This document shows positions 34,560 to 45,476 of a DNA stretch of 64,000 nucleotides, piece by piece. Within the stretch, counting starts at the first letter, position 1; every line of letters begins with the position of its first letter. Source of the DNA: Posidonia oceanica (taxonomy: Eukaryota > Streptophyta > Magnoliopsida > Alismatales > Posidoniaceae); NCBI GenBank assembly GCA_037176725.1, contig JAZBRS010000054.1, positions 13,286,001-13,350,000 of the forward strand, in the 5' to 3' direction. The position numbers and the translations under genes are program-made. The notes beneath the pieces were generated by a model. That model was not told where the DNA came from. It did no database searches and was given only the letters and a program-made list of their open reading frames with translations.

Positions 34560-37500
34560 CCGATATAGTGAAAAGGAAAGGAACAAGACAGAAGATGAGA
34601 TTATGAAACAACGAGAAAAAAGGCGACTTTGGAAAAGAAATGCGAGAAGCAGAAGTTCTGTTGGAGGAGGTGATTGCTCCGTCTTGACTGCATATCCTGT
34701 TCTTAGTCACACAACAGGCACTAATGCTTCATGTATGATTCTTCTAACTATCCTCTTCCCTAATGATAATGCAAAATAAAATGATTTGAATAACATTTGC
34801 TTTCCTTCATAGGCTCCGTTGAAACTATTTATCAAGGTAATGGGAATTCTCGTGATATCCGAGTCCCAGATCACATGATGCCTACTGAATCCAACAATAT
34901 CTTTGAGTCAAATAAGACTCAAATACCAAAAAGTATGCCCTTAAAGACTTTCACGTTATATTCTCAAACACCAAATAAACTTTTGTTCTACTTTTTTATG
35001 TGCTAGGAACCTTCTTTGATAGATGGTATTTTGGCCCCCCATCGCACGTTTGTTCTGAATGTGGTGCAATTGTATGGTTTGAGGAAAGAATCCAACGATT
35101 AGGCAAAGTTGCTCCTAAATTTGCAATATGTTGTTTAAATGGGAAAGTTAAAATTCCCTACGTTTGTGATACTCCTCCTTTGCTTGCAGCATTGCTTGAT
35201 GGCAACAATGACATTTGCAAGGAGTATAGAAGAAATATAAGACATTATAATAACATGTTTGGCTTCACTTCGATGGGAGCCAAGCTTGATAGTAGTGTCA
35301 ATGATGGTGGCGGACCGTATTGCTACCATATTCATGGGGAAGTTTATCATAAAATCGGTGCATTGCTACCGGAACATGGCAAGCAACCATTATTTGCACA
35401 ATTATACATATATGACACGGAGAATGAGATTGACAATAGAGTCAAAGTTTTTGCCCAAATTCGAAAGAAACTTCTCCAAACAAAGAGTTGATATGTGTGT
35501 TGCAAGATATGTTGGATGAGGTAAATCCTTATGTCAGAAAATTTAGGCAAGTTAGAGATTGGACTCATATTGAAGGACATAAGACATTGCAATTGCACAT
35601 TCTTGAGTCAAGAGATACTAATGGTATTCAATATTCTAGACCAAGTGCAAGTGAGGTTGCAGTCCTTATGATGGGTAATATAGATCAACAAAGTAGTTGC
35701 CGTGACATTATTATTTCTGAAAGAGGAAGTGGCCTCCAAAAAATCAGTGAGTTCCATCCTGGATATATGCCTTTACAGTATCCATTATTGTTTCCTTATG
35801 GGGAACAAGGATGGAGATTGAATATGTGGCATGGTGGACATGTTTCCAACAGGAAGGACAAGCTTAGCATGATGAACTATTATGCTTTTAGACTACAAAG
35901 CCGTTATTTTGAAAATAGCACCCTTCTGCGAGGTGGTCGTCTCCTACAACAGTATATAGTTGATGCCTATGCAGCGATTGAGTCTGAACGCCTAGCTTGG
36001 TTTCAAAGAAATCAAGAGAAGTTTAGAGGAGAAACTTTTGTAGCAACAAAGGAAGCATTGGAAAGTGGGAATGTTAAAGGATCAAGTGTTGGTAGAAGAG
36101 TTATACTTCCTTCATCCTTTACAGGAGGTCCAAGATATATGAAACAGAACTATCAAGATGCAATGGCAATTTGTTCATGGTCAGGTGATCCAGATTTATT
36201 CTTGACTTTCACTTGTAATCCAAATTGGAAAGAGATCCGTGATTATCTTGATATAGTTGGAGCTCGTGAGCCAACAGATCGTCCAGATATCATTGCAAGA
36301 GTGTTTAATACCAAAGTCAAGCAACTTAGAGATGACATAGTTAATGGAAAACTTTTTGGCTGAGTTGTTTCAGGTTTGTGTTCATTTTTGACAATTACTT
36401 CTTCCATTTGGAAAATTATTATTACGCTTTGTTCTCATAGTGACATTCTTTTTTATAGATATTGGAGTTATCGAATTTCAAAAACGTGGGCTTCCACATA
36501 TTCATATGTTGATTACTCTTGCCTCAAAAGATAAGATTCAACATGCGCAACAAATTGATTGTTTCATCACTGCTGAGATTCCTGATCCTATTAATGACCC
36601 ACTAGCGTTCGAGACTATATCTAGATGTATGATTCATGGCCCATGTAGGGAGCTTAATCCACGATCACCATGCATGATTAATGGAAAATGTTCTAAACGT
36701 TATCCAAAGAGATTTAATGCAGCCACATTTCTTGATAGAAGTGGATATTCAATTTATAGAAGGCGAGAAAATGGTAGAACATTGAATATTCGATCGTTTA
36801 GGATTGATAACAGATGGGTTGTGCCGTATAATATTGATTTGATCACGAGATATGATGCACATATCAATGTGGAACCATGTAATAAGAGGCAAGCAATCAA
36901 ATACTTATTTAAATATGTACATATGGGTTTTGATAAAGCAAGTTTCATCTTGGGCGAACAGCAAGATCAAACCGTTGATGAGATGAAGAGTTTCCTTGAC
37001 TGTCGCTACATATCTGCAATAGAAGCATGTTGGAGAATTTTTTATTTCAGCTTACAAAATAGATTTCCTCCGGTACAAAGGTTGGATTATCATCTTCCAG
37101 ATGAACAGTACCTCATATTCAGAGATACAGATTCCTAAAATGGAGTTGTAAATCGGCCTTTCAATGAGAAAACTATGTTGCTTCAGTGGTTTGTGGCTAA
37201 TCGTTATCATAGTTCTGCTAGAACCTTGACATATGTTGAGTTTCCACAAAAGTGGGTTTGGGATGAGCAATCACTTTCTTGGAATCCGCGTAAGCGAGGC
37301 TTCTCTATTGGTCGACTTCCATATGCTAAATTAGCATCTGGACAACTATATTACTTAAGAATGCTATTGCATGTTGCTCGGGGATCACAAAGTTTTTCTG
37401 AATTACTTACTATAAACAGTAAGGAATACAACTCTTTCAAAGAAGCTTGTAGTGCTCAAGGGTTACTGGACAATGACAATGAATGGGATTTGGCATTATC

Positions 37501-37716
37501 TGATGCAGTTAGATGGGCAAGTGCTTGGCAACTGTGGCATTTATTTGTTTCAATGTTATTGTTTAGTGAGATTAGCCATGTAGAATTGTTGTGGGAAAAT
37601 ACTGGAAAGATTTTTCTGAGGATTTTCAAGTACGGGTTCCTGATGATTTGGAAATTCTTACAGTTTATTTAACAGAATCTGAACTTAAACAAAAGGCTTT
37701 GATGCATATTGAACTC
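34560..37716 (+). pseudogene. Helitron Rep-helicase, N-terminal half (HUH Rep domain)
   Basis: Rep nicks and joins DNA in rolling-circle transposition. A basic start (MKQREKRRLWKRNARSRS, about 34600) and a short exon (34811-34990) lead to the conserved Cys region HVCSECGAIVWFEER at 35047. A one-base shift near 35470 joins to the Helitron-like N domain (35488-36363), which ends at a TGA where Arg is expected (36361-36363). A GT-AG intron at about 36374-36453 separates this from the HUH motif GLPHIHML (36488-36511) and the two-tyrosine motif AIKYLFKYVHMG (about 36892-36927). Both catalytic motifs are intact. A stop at 37136-37138 follows, then a Tekay insertion cuts the frame after ALMHIEL. Confidence 0.85.
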
Positions 37717-40680
37717 TGTAACACCCGGGAATTCATTTCCTTGTAATTATGCTTGTTTAATGAATTCCTTGGCTTTGGTCGGGTGTTAGTGGCCTTGCGG
37801 GCCCCACTTGAGTTGTTGTGGGCGCCATCTGTGGTTTGTGTGGGTCTCCATCTATATTGTTGTGGTGGACTCCCACTTGTGGTGGTTGGTGGGGCAGGTT
37901 GTGGCCTGGTCCCTGTGTTTCTCTCTCTCTTTCTCCCTCTCTCTTTCTCTCCCTTCCTCTCTCTCTCTCTCTCTCTCTCCCCCTCCCTTCCTCTCTCTCT
38001 TTCCTCCCCCACCCCTCCCTCACGTGCCACTTCCCCCTTCCCTCTTTCCTTCCCCCTCCACTCATGCGTGTCTCCCTTCTTCCCTCACGCGTGGCTTCCT
38101 CCTCCCCCTCCCCGACTCGTGCCATCCTCCTCCCCCCAGTGCCCTAGCCTCCAGCCGGTGGGCATCTCTCCCCCTCCTCCCCCTCTCCCCACCGATCTCT
38201 CCCCCTCCTTCCCTTCCCCCTTCCTCCCTCTCCCGTCCCCTTCCTCCTCCATTCTTCTTCTTCTGTTGGTGGATGTGGGTGGTGGCTGGCGTGCGGTGGC
38301 AGCCGGTGGTGCGACGAGCGAGCTCCGGTCGGTGTCCCGGTGGAGCGGCGTGCTCGGCGAATTTAATTGGCTTCAGTAGGTTTATGAGTTAAATGTGGTT
38401 TTTCGCCGTTTGATGAGGGTGAATGCTCTCAAATGGCTTGATTATGGTTTTATTGTGTGCCTTGCTATGTTTATATGCTATGGTAGAGGTTTGGTAATTT
38501 TTAGAGATTTATTGTGGTTTTGGCCGAATTTATGGCCCGGATGGCTTAAATGCTAGAATTGTGGTTTTCCGGTGAATTCCGGTGTTTTGGGCCTCGGATT
38601 GAGGCGATTGTGTTTTGTTCGGGTTGCTTGAATGGACGTGCTCACTCCCATGTGTTGTGCCCCCGGTTTGGCACAGATTTGATATGGTTTTGTGGTTTTT
38701 ATAGAAAATGACTTGAATATTGGATTTCCGGTGTTTTCTTGTGTTGCGTGCCCCAGAATGCCATATCAAGGGTATGGCTGCATTCCTTGTTTTATTCCGG
38801 AGATTCCGGTATATGGCACGCTAGTTGTAGAGTTTGATTCGGGCGTTTGGGGTTTTAAGTCGGGTTTTCAAGTTGGCTGTCCTGTCCTGGTTCGGCACGA
38901 CCTTTTTGGTTGGTTTGCCGATTTCTGGGGGAATCGGTACACCAGTGTGATATCGGTGTCCCGTTTTGCCGTCAGATTTAGGTCAGGACCTGATTTCAGT
39001 CGACTGATATTGATTGGTCTGCCGTTTTCAGGGTTCGATCGGTCGACCGGTGGATTTAGTTCCACCGAAGCAGGGATTTTCGGTACGACTGATGTGATAT
39101 CGGTCAGCCAATCACTGTACGGACCGATCGACCGGTGGATTTGGTTCCACCGAAACAGGGATTTTCGGTATACCGGTTGGAGTACCGATCTGTTGATTTT
39201 GGTCTGGGATGCTCTCCTGGGCTCGTTTTCCAATGTGGTTTCCTCGGTTGGCTTTGGGGCTTATTGTGCTTTAGCCCATGATATTTGATAAATGTTTTCA
39301 AAGTGATTTTTGAGGAAAAATATGAATGGTTTGCAAATGATTTTGCCGTGGTTTTCCGTAGCCAAAAACCTTGGAGTTGTGTTGGCTGGACCTGGGAATG
39401 CGACGGCGTTCCTCGTGTGTCACACACTTCGCCTGGGTTGAGGTTTGGGGGTCGCGGTGCCGGCTGTACCTAGCGGTATCGTGGCAACAGACTCGGGAGG
39501 TATGATACTCCTACATAGCTGGGCGTGATACCCTAGTTGTTACGGCCACCGGGACTTGCCTTGTTTTGGGTGCCAGCTGAGCCTAGGGGTTGGAGCCTCT
39601 AGTGGTTCGGGGCACTAGTGCTGGTTGAGCCTAGGGGTTTGAGCCTCTAGTGGATCGAAGCACTGAGTTGAGGTCGCCGTATATTAGGCGTGCCCTGTGG
39701 TTTGTCCTGAGTGAGGACAACTTACCCAGTTGGGGTGAGTAGCTTCCCTGGTGAGGGATTGCTTTTGAGGCGTCTCTAGTGACGAGATGCTGGGACGGAC
39801 ACGCTCCTCCACAGGGCGGGTGTTCGTGGTAGTGCAGTGAGCTATAGGGGTGGGTCCCTGGTTACTGCTTGAGGCCAGATCGGTTGCTTGGTGCCAAGCA
39901 ATACGATCAGTTGTGGTTTGTGCCCGTGGGGCTGTATTTTGTTGTTGCTGGCCGTATTAGGCCTTGAACTTTGCCTGAGTTTCGAGCATTGTGAGTTTTG
40001 CTGTGTTTGGGCCATATTGGGCCAGTTGCTTTCCACCTGTGTATGGCGTGAGTTTGTGGTTTGTGTTTTGCGCCGTATTAGGCCAGATGTTTTCCCGCCC
40101 AGTTGTGGTGTGTGGCTTTGGTTTTGAGCTTTGGGCCGGTGGGCCGGTATATTGATTGAGCTTTAGTTTTGCAAGGTATTTCCGCCTTGTCTTGGCCAAT
40201 GGGCCGAGTGTTTTCCCAACCTGAGGGGTTGGAAGGTTTTGCGTGGTTTTGAGGTTTTGGCCCGGTAGGCCGTGGCTTTGTATATTTATTTCTGGAAATG
40301 CATGTCTTCCCCGGTTTTAGCTTGTGGGCTTTGGGAAGGGTGTTTTATTATTTATAGTGATTGTTGTGGACCCAGATTTTTGGGGTTTTACCGGTTGTGC
40401 CGTATTTGAGGTTTTACGCCGGTTTCTCTCGTGATTTTTGCGAGGTGTGTGCTGCGTGACGATTTCTAGGTCACTCACGTGTGCTTGTTTGGTTTTCAGG
40501 TGCAGATGATTAGCTGGTTTGGAGTATAGTGCATATAGTAGGTGTCACGTAGCTGTCCACTGCAGGTTCCTGGCATTGATATTGTTGTTAGTCCAGTGGT
40601 TTGTTGTAAAATATTGTATTTAATTAAATTTTAAATTTGTTGGGCTGTAGGTTTTGTTGGTAGCGACTTGAGTCGTTACA
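37717..40680 (+). repeat. 5' LTR of the Tekay-type element
   Basis: 2964 bp, TGTAACACCC...GTCGTTACA. It lacks 165 bp that the 3' LTR has (46115-46279) and keeps about 324 bp that the 3' LTR has lost (39330-39653). It includes a long pyrimidine tract (about 37918-38262), a duplicated CTAGGGGTT-GAGCCTCTAGTGG module (39583-39655) and GGCC-N4-6-GGCC dyads at 39950-40271. The long open frames in the pyrimidine tract are low-complexity artefacts. Confidence 0.9.
37918..38262 (+). repeat. CT-rich pyrimidine tract in the LTR
   Basis: Almost pure C/T on the plus strand with CTCTCTCT runs. It is repeated in the 3' LTR at about 45678-46000. The position, roughly 200 nt inside the LTR, could be a promoter or transcript-leader element, but nothing proves it. 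Confidence 0.7.
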
Positions 40681-40684
40681 GGTT

Positions 40685-40696
40685 TGGTATCAGAGC
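40685..40696 (+). other. tRNA-iMet primer-binding site
   Basis: TGGTATCAGAGC starts 4 nt after the 5' LTR. This is the usual initiator-methionine PBS of plant Ty3 chromoviruses. Confidence 0.92.
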
Positions 40697-40853
40697 CCAG
40701 GTTCACTAGGTTGCACTAGCCTAAGGGTGGTCAGTCTAGTGACTCCATAGGAAATTGCATATCATGGTTGAGTCTGTACCTGTTGTTTGGCATATATTGT
40801 TGCTTGTCTTATTGGCTGTGGTGCAGGTTTTGTTGCTTCTCTCCCGGTTCAGC

Positions 40854-42105
40854 ATGTCTCGCCGTGGTCACTGAAAGGATAAGGCCCCTACTGAGGAACC
40901 TAGCTCTCGAGAGGAGAGTGGTTGGCAGGGTGTGCAGACGGAGTTGCGAGGTTGGATGCACGGGATCTCTCAGGTTTTTGGCAAGAGTGGCCCTGGTAGA
41001 ACGTCTGAGGGAGATCCATGGCTTCGCCAGTTGAGCAAGCTCCACCCACCGACGTTCAAGGGTACGGGTACTTTTGAGGAGAGCGAGGCATGGCTGTGAA
41101 GGATTGAGAAGTTGTTGGATAGTTTGGCGTGCCCAGAGGAGCACTGGGTGCGGTTGGCTGCCTTTCAGCTCGACGGCGATGCCGATGAGTGGTGGAGGGC
41201 CACCAGGTGGCTGAAGTTTCCGGATTCTATCACGGTCGAGATCTAGTGGAAGGACTTCGAGGCTGCATTCCATGAGAAGTACTTCCTGAGCCATGTGAGG
41301 GCCGATTCGACCAAGAATTCCGGAGTCTGCAACAGGCAGGATGTCTGTGGCTGAGTATGAAGCCTCTTTTGCCTGGTTGGAGAGGTTCGCCCAGGCCTTT
41401 GATTCTGAGGAAAGGCGGGCGGAGAGATTTCTGGAAGGCCTTCAACCCAGCTTGAGGGTGAAGGTGATGGGCTGCCGCTGTGTGACGGTAGATGAGGTTG
41501 TCCAGATGGCTTCCCGCTTTGAAGAGGAGTATAACCAGTATGTGAGTGGTCACTCCAAGGGGAAGGCCAAGTTGCCCTTCACTTCCGATTTTCTGTCTCT
41601 AGTCCACCGAGTTCCAGTGGCATGAATAGCTCAGGGAAGAGAAAGAAGGATAGATCAGGTGGTGGTTCTAGTGCTCGGCGTAGTTTTGCTCGAGGTGGTG
41701 GTGGTGTTGGCCCTACCTCCAGCGCCTGGCACAGCTTTGCAGGAGTTGGTAGCACCGGTCCGAGTTAGGCTGCTTCGAGTGGACAGGGTAGCGCCCAGTG
41801 TTTCCAGTGTGGCCAGGCAAGTCACTTTGCAGCACACTGCCCTCGAGCACAGTAGGTGATGAATCGGAGCGGAGTGGTGTGCTACAACTGTGGGAGATCG
41901 GGACATGTGCAAAGGATGTGCCCGGATCCTCCCAAGCGAGCGGGGAATGTGCCATAGCAGTCGACCTGGGGGCGTGTGTTTACTATTTCAGCTCCCGACT
42001 GTGGACCCTCTGGTAATGTTGTAGAGGGTAAGTCCCTGTAGTTTCCTTTGGGTGGTGTGACCCATTGTTGTTGTTGTTGTTGTTGTTTCTTTCCCTCTGT
42101 AATAT
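40854..42105 (+). pseudogene. Tekay-type gag, broken
   Basis: ATG at 40854 (MSRRGH), then a TGA where Arg is expected. The frame carries on with LHPPTFKGTGTFEESEAWL and the gag core FQLDGDADEWWRA (about 41166), with further stops near 41097 and 41244. A frameshift near 41315-41340 moves to MSVAEYEASFAWLERFAQAF and ends at 41625. Two CCHC knuckles follow: CFQCGQASHFAAHC (about 41799) and CYNCGRSGHVQRMC (about 41880), in a region with more stops. These knuckles would bind the element's RNA during packaging. Damage is mostly C-to-T-type stops. Confidence 0.85.
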
Positions 42106-42110
42106 GAACC

Positions 42111-45100
42111 TTGTTGTTTAATGGGGATGCTGTTGGTTGTGCTTTGGCCTTAGGTTCTTATCTTGTGGCGGGCCGAATGGCCAAAGTTCTGTTTGACTCA
42201 GGGAGCACTTTCTCTTTTGTCTCCGAGTCTTTTGTGGCAGAGCTGGATGATGTACCAGCCAAGTTAGCTTTCCACCTAGAGGTGGTAACGCCGCTGGGTG
42301 AGCACAGTTTGGCGTGGAGATATCTGTCTTCTGTCAATCTAAAGTTGAATGGTTGAGAGTTCGATGCCGCTCTCATTCTCATGAGTATGAATGAGTATGA
42401 TGTTATCTTGGGCATGGATTGGCTGCGCCAATATTCTGCTTTGATCGACTGTGCTCGCAGGAGGATTTTCTTTGGTGTTGCAAGGGCTGGTTCCTTCTTT
42501 GTGCAAGGTGTGCGCCAGGGTGAGCCTAAGCTTGTGATTTCTATTGTGAAGGCTTACAAGTCTTTGGCTCGGGGTTGTGTGGGGTACCTTGCTAGTGTGG
42601 TTACCTCCCCTTCTCCAGAGTTGGGTGTTCACAACATATCTGTTGTGTATGAATATCCCGATGTTTTCCCGGATGATTTGCCTGGCATGCCACCTCATAG
42701 GGAAGTGGTGTTCTTTATTGAGTTGACTCCGGGCAGTGGTGCTGTTGCGAAGAATCCTTATCGGATGGCGCCAGCTGAGTTGCGGGAGCTCAAGGCCCAG
42801 CTGCAGGAGTTGCTGGACAAGGGATTCATCAGACCAAGTGTGTCTCCGTGGGGAGCGCCTGTCTTGTTCGTCCGTAAGAAGGATGGTTCACTTCGGTTGT
42901 GTATAGACTATCGGATGTTGAATCAGCTTACAGTGAAGAACAAGTATCCCTTGCCCCGTGTGGAAGACTGCCTTCCAGATGCGATATGGCCATTTTGAGT
43001 TCGTGGTTATGCCTTTCGGTTTGACCAACGCCCCTGCCGCATTTATGGAATTGATGAATCGGATCTTCAGGCCTTTCTTGGACTAGTTTGTGGTGGTCTT
43101 TGTAGACGACATCTTGGTCTACTCCTTAGATGAGGCAGCTCATGCCCAACATCTGAGGCCGGTGTTGGATGTTCTGAGGCAGCACCAGTTGTACGCCAAG
43201 TTCTCCAAGTGTGAGTTCTAGTTGAGGGAGGTTATGTTCCTTGGCTACCTTATCTCTGGAGACGGTGTCAGAGTTGATCCTGCCAAGGTTGAGGCGGTCA
43301 GCAATTGGCAGAGACCCAAGAGTGTGTCTGAGATTAGAAGTTTCCTGGGGTTGGCAGGTTACTACAGGAGGTTTATCAGGGATTTCTCTTCCATTGCTTC
43401 ATCCCTGATAGCTCTCACCAAGCAAGGGGTTCCATTCATTTGGGACCAAGGTTGTGAGGCGAGTTTCATTGAGTTGAAGGCTCATCTGACTTCTACTCCT
43501 GTTCTGACCTTGCCTTCTGGTAGTGGTGGCTTCACTATGTATAGTGATGCCAGTGGTGTTGGGTTGGGTAGTGTTCTGATGCAACGTGGCAATGTTGTGG
43601 CTTATGCCTCCCGTCAGTTGAAAGACCATGAGAAGAACTACCCTACCCATGATCTTGAGATGGCTGTCGTGGTGTTCGCGCTGAAGCTTTGGCGACACTA
43701 CTTGTGTGGGGAGCAGTTTGAGGTCTACATGGATCACAAGAGTCTGAAGTATATCTTTACTCAGAAAGATCTCAACATGCGGCAGCAGAGGTGGGTGGAG
43801 TATCTCAAGGACTATGATTTCAGTTTGTCCTACTACCCTGGGAAGGCCAACGTGGTCGCCGATGCTCTGAGTCGGCGTACGCACGTTATGGCTAGCCTGA
43901 TGGTCAAGGAGTGAACCATGTTGGAGGATCTGGCTAACTGTGGACTCAAGAGACTACATCGGGGAGCAGGCGGTGCCTATATGGCGAGCTTGTCTATTCG
44001 TCCCAAGCTAGTGGAGTTCATTGTTGCTTGTCAGCAGACAGACCCTTTTTTTCAGGCGACTGTTGAGAAGTTGCGCGCTGGGGAAGCGCCGGACTTTTCT
44101 CTTGGCATACATGGGGAGTTGAGGTTTGATCAGCGCTTGTTTGTGCCCCAGTACGAGGAGGCCAGGCGGAGGTTACTGGATGAAGCTTATAGATCCAAGT
44201 ATACCGTCCACCCAGGATCCACAAAGATGTATCGGGATCTGAAGCAGAATTTTTGGTGGCGTGGCATGAAGAGAGAAGTTGCTGACTATGTGGCAAGGTG
44301 TGTGACCTGCCAGCTAGTCAAGGCAGAGCACCAGAGACCTGGAGGAACTCTACATCCTTTGAGTATACCGGAATGGAAATGGGAGCACATCTCTATGGAT
44401 TTTGTGACTAGGTTGCCGCATTCTCCAAGGAAGAACGACACCGTGTGGGTGATCGTTGATTGGCTAACTAAGTCAGCTCATTTTCTTGCTATTCGAGTGA
44501 ATCTTCCTTTACGGCGGTTGGCAGAACTATACGTATTGGAGATCGTTCGGCTGCATGGTGTTCCTGTATCCATTGTGTCTGATAGAGACACAGGGTTTAC
44601 CTCAAGGTTCTGGAGGACTCTACAGGAGGCTTTTGGCACGGTACTCAATTTCAGTACAACTTTCCACCCTCAGTCGGATGGTCAGATAGAGAGGACTATC
44701 TAGACTTTGGAAGATATGTTGAGAGCTTGTGCTTTGGATTTGCAAGGAAGTTGGGAGGACCACCTACTGTTGGTTGAGTTTGCTTACAACAATAGTTACC
44801 ACTCTAGCATCGGGATGGCACCATACGAGGCTCTGTTTGGTAGGCCCTGCAGATCCCCGGATTGCTGTAGCGAGGTAGGTGAGCGGCAGCTTCTTGGTCC
44901 GGAGTTTGTGCAGCAGTATGCGGACAAGGTGGACTTGATCCACAGAAGGCTTCTGATTGCACAAAGTCGACAGAAGAGTTATGCTGACCAGAGGTGGAGA
45001 CCGTTGGAGTTTTTGGTGGGAGACTTTGTGTTCTTGAAGGTTTCACCGACCAAGGGCGTGAAGAGGTTTGGCAAGCATGGGAAGCTGAGTCCCTACTATA

Positions 45101-45441
45101 TTGCCCTGTATTAGATCACATAGAGGGTTGGTGAAGTTGCCTATAGGTTGGCCCTACCACCAGAGCTGTCGGCAGTGCATAGCGTGTTCCACGTCTCCAT
45201 GCTGAGGAAGTGTTTGGCTGATGTTTCACAGGTGATCCCTGTTCAGCCGGAGGTGCTCCAGCAAGATCTCTCCTTTGTTGAGGAGGCTGTCTAGATTGTT
45301 GATCGTAGAGAACAGGTGTTGCGGAATAAGGTGATTCTGCTAGTTCTTGTGAGATGGCAGCATCATGGAGCAGAAGAGGCCACTTGGGAGCGCGAGGATG
45401 GCATCCTTGCTCGATACCCGCACCTTTTCGCTTACCCTTGA
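42111..45441 (+). pseudogene. Tekay-type pol (PR-RT-RH-IN-chromodomain), broken, RT motif A deleted
   Basis: Protease site LFDSGSTFSFVS near 42190. RT starts in the next frame ([13 protein letters not shown], then [14 protein letters not shown] and [13 protein letters not shown]) and stops at PLPRVED. The next codons belong to the [10 protein letters not shown] block in another frame, so the region with the first catalytic Asp (motif A) is gone. FVDDILVYS, the metal-binding motif, remains near 43100. RNase H ([13 protein letters not shown], about 43541) and an integrase with H-H-C-C finger, DFVTRLP, SDRDTGFTSRFW and the ERT glutamate follow in one frame with stops at 43084, 43218, 43912, 44701, 45112 and 45118. 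A chromodomain-like tail with RREQVL and EEATWERE ends at 45441. Confidence 0.9.
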
Positions 45442-45476
45442 TTTCGGGGGTGAAATCCTTTTGTAGGTGTCTATGA
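45442..45476 (+). other. PPT region before 3' LTR
   Basis: TTTCGGGGGTGAAATCC lies between the pol stop and the 3' LTR. GGGGGTGAAA is the only purine-rich run and the likely plus-strand primer. Confidence 0.5.

Noticed and set aside
34393..34710. Hydrophobic 105-residue minus-strand frame that looks like a membrane protein
   Set aside because: It lies antisense to the likely first exon of the Helitron gene and comes from A+T-rich DNA. No family motif or promoter was seen.
37753..38392. Several long overlapping frames on both strands in the CT-rich LTR tract
   Set aside because: Pure-pyrimidine DNA has few stops; the Ser/Leu/Pro-rich products are compositional and occur again in the other LTR (45513-46288).
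40681..40700. tRNA gene-like matches at PBS sites (here and at 25565, 63280)
   Set aside because: Only the 3' complement of the tRNA is present, no cloverleaf; these are retroelement primer sites.
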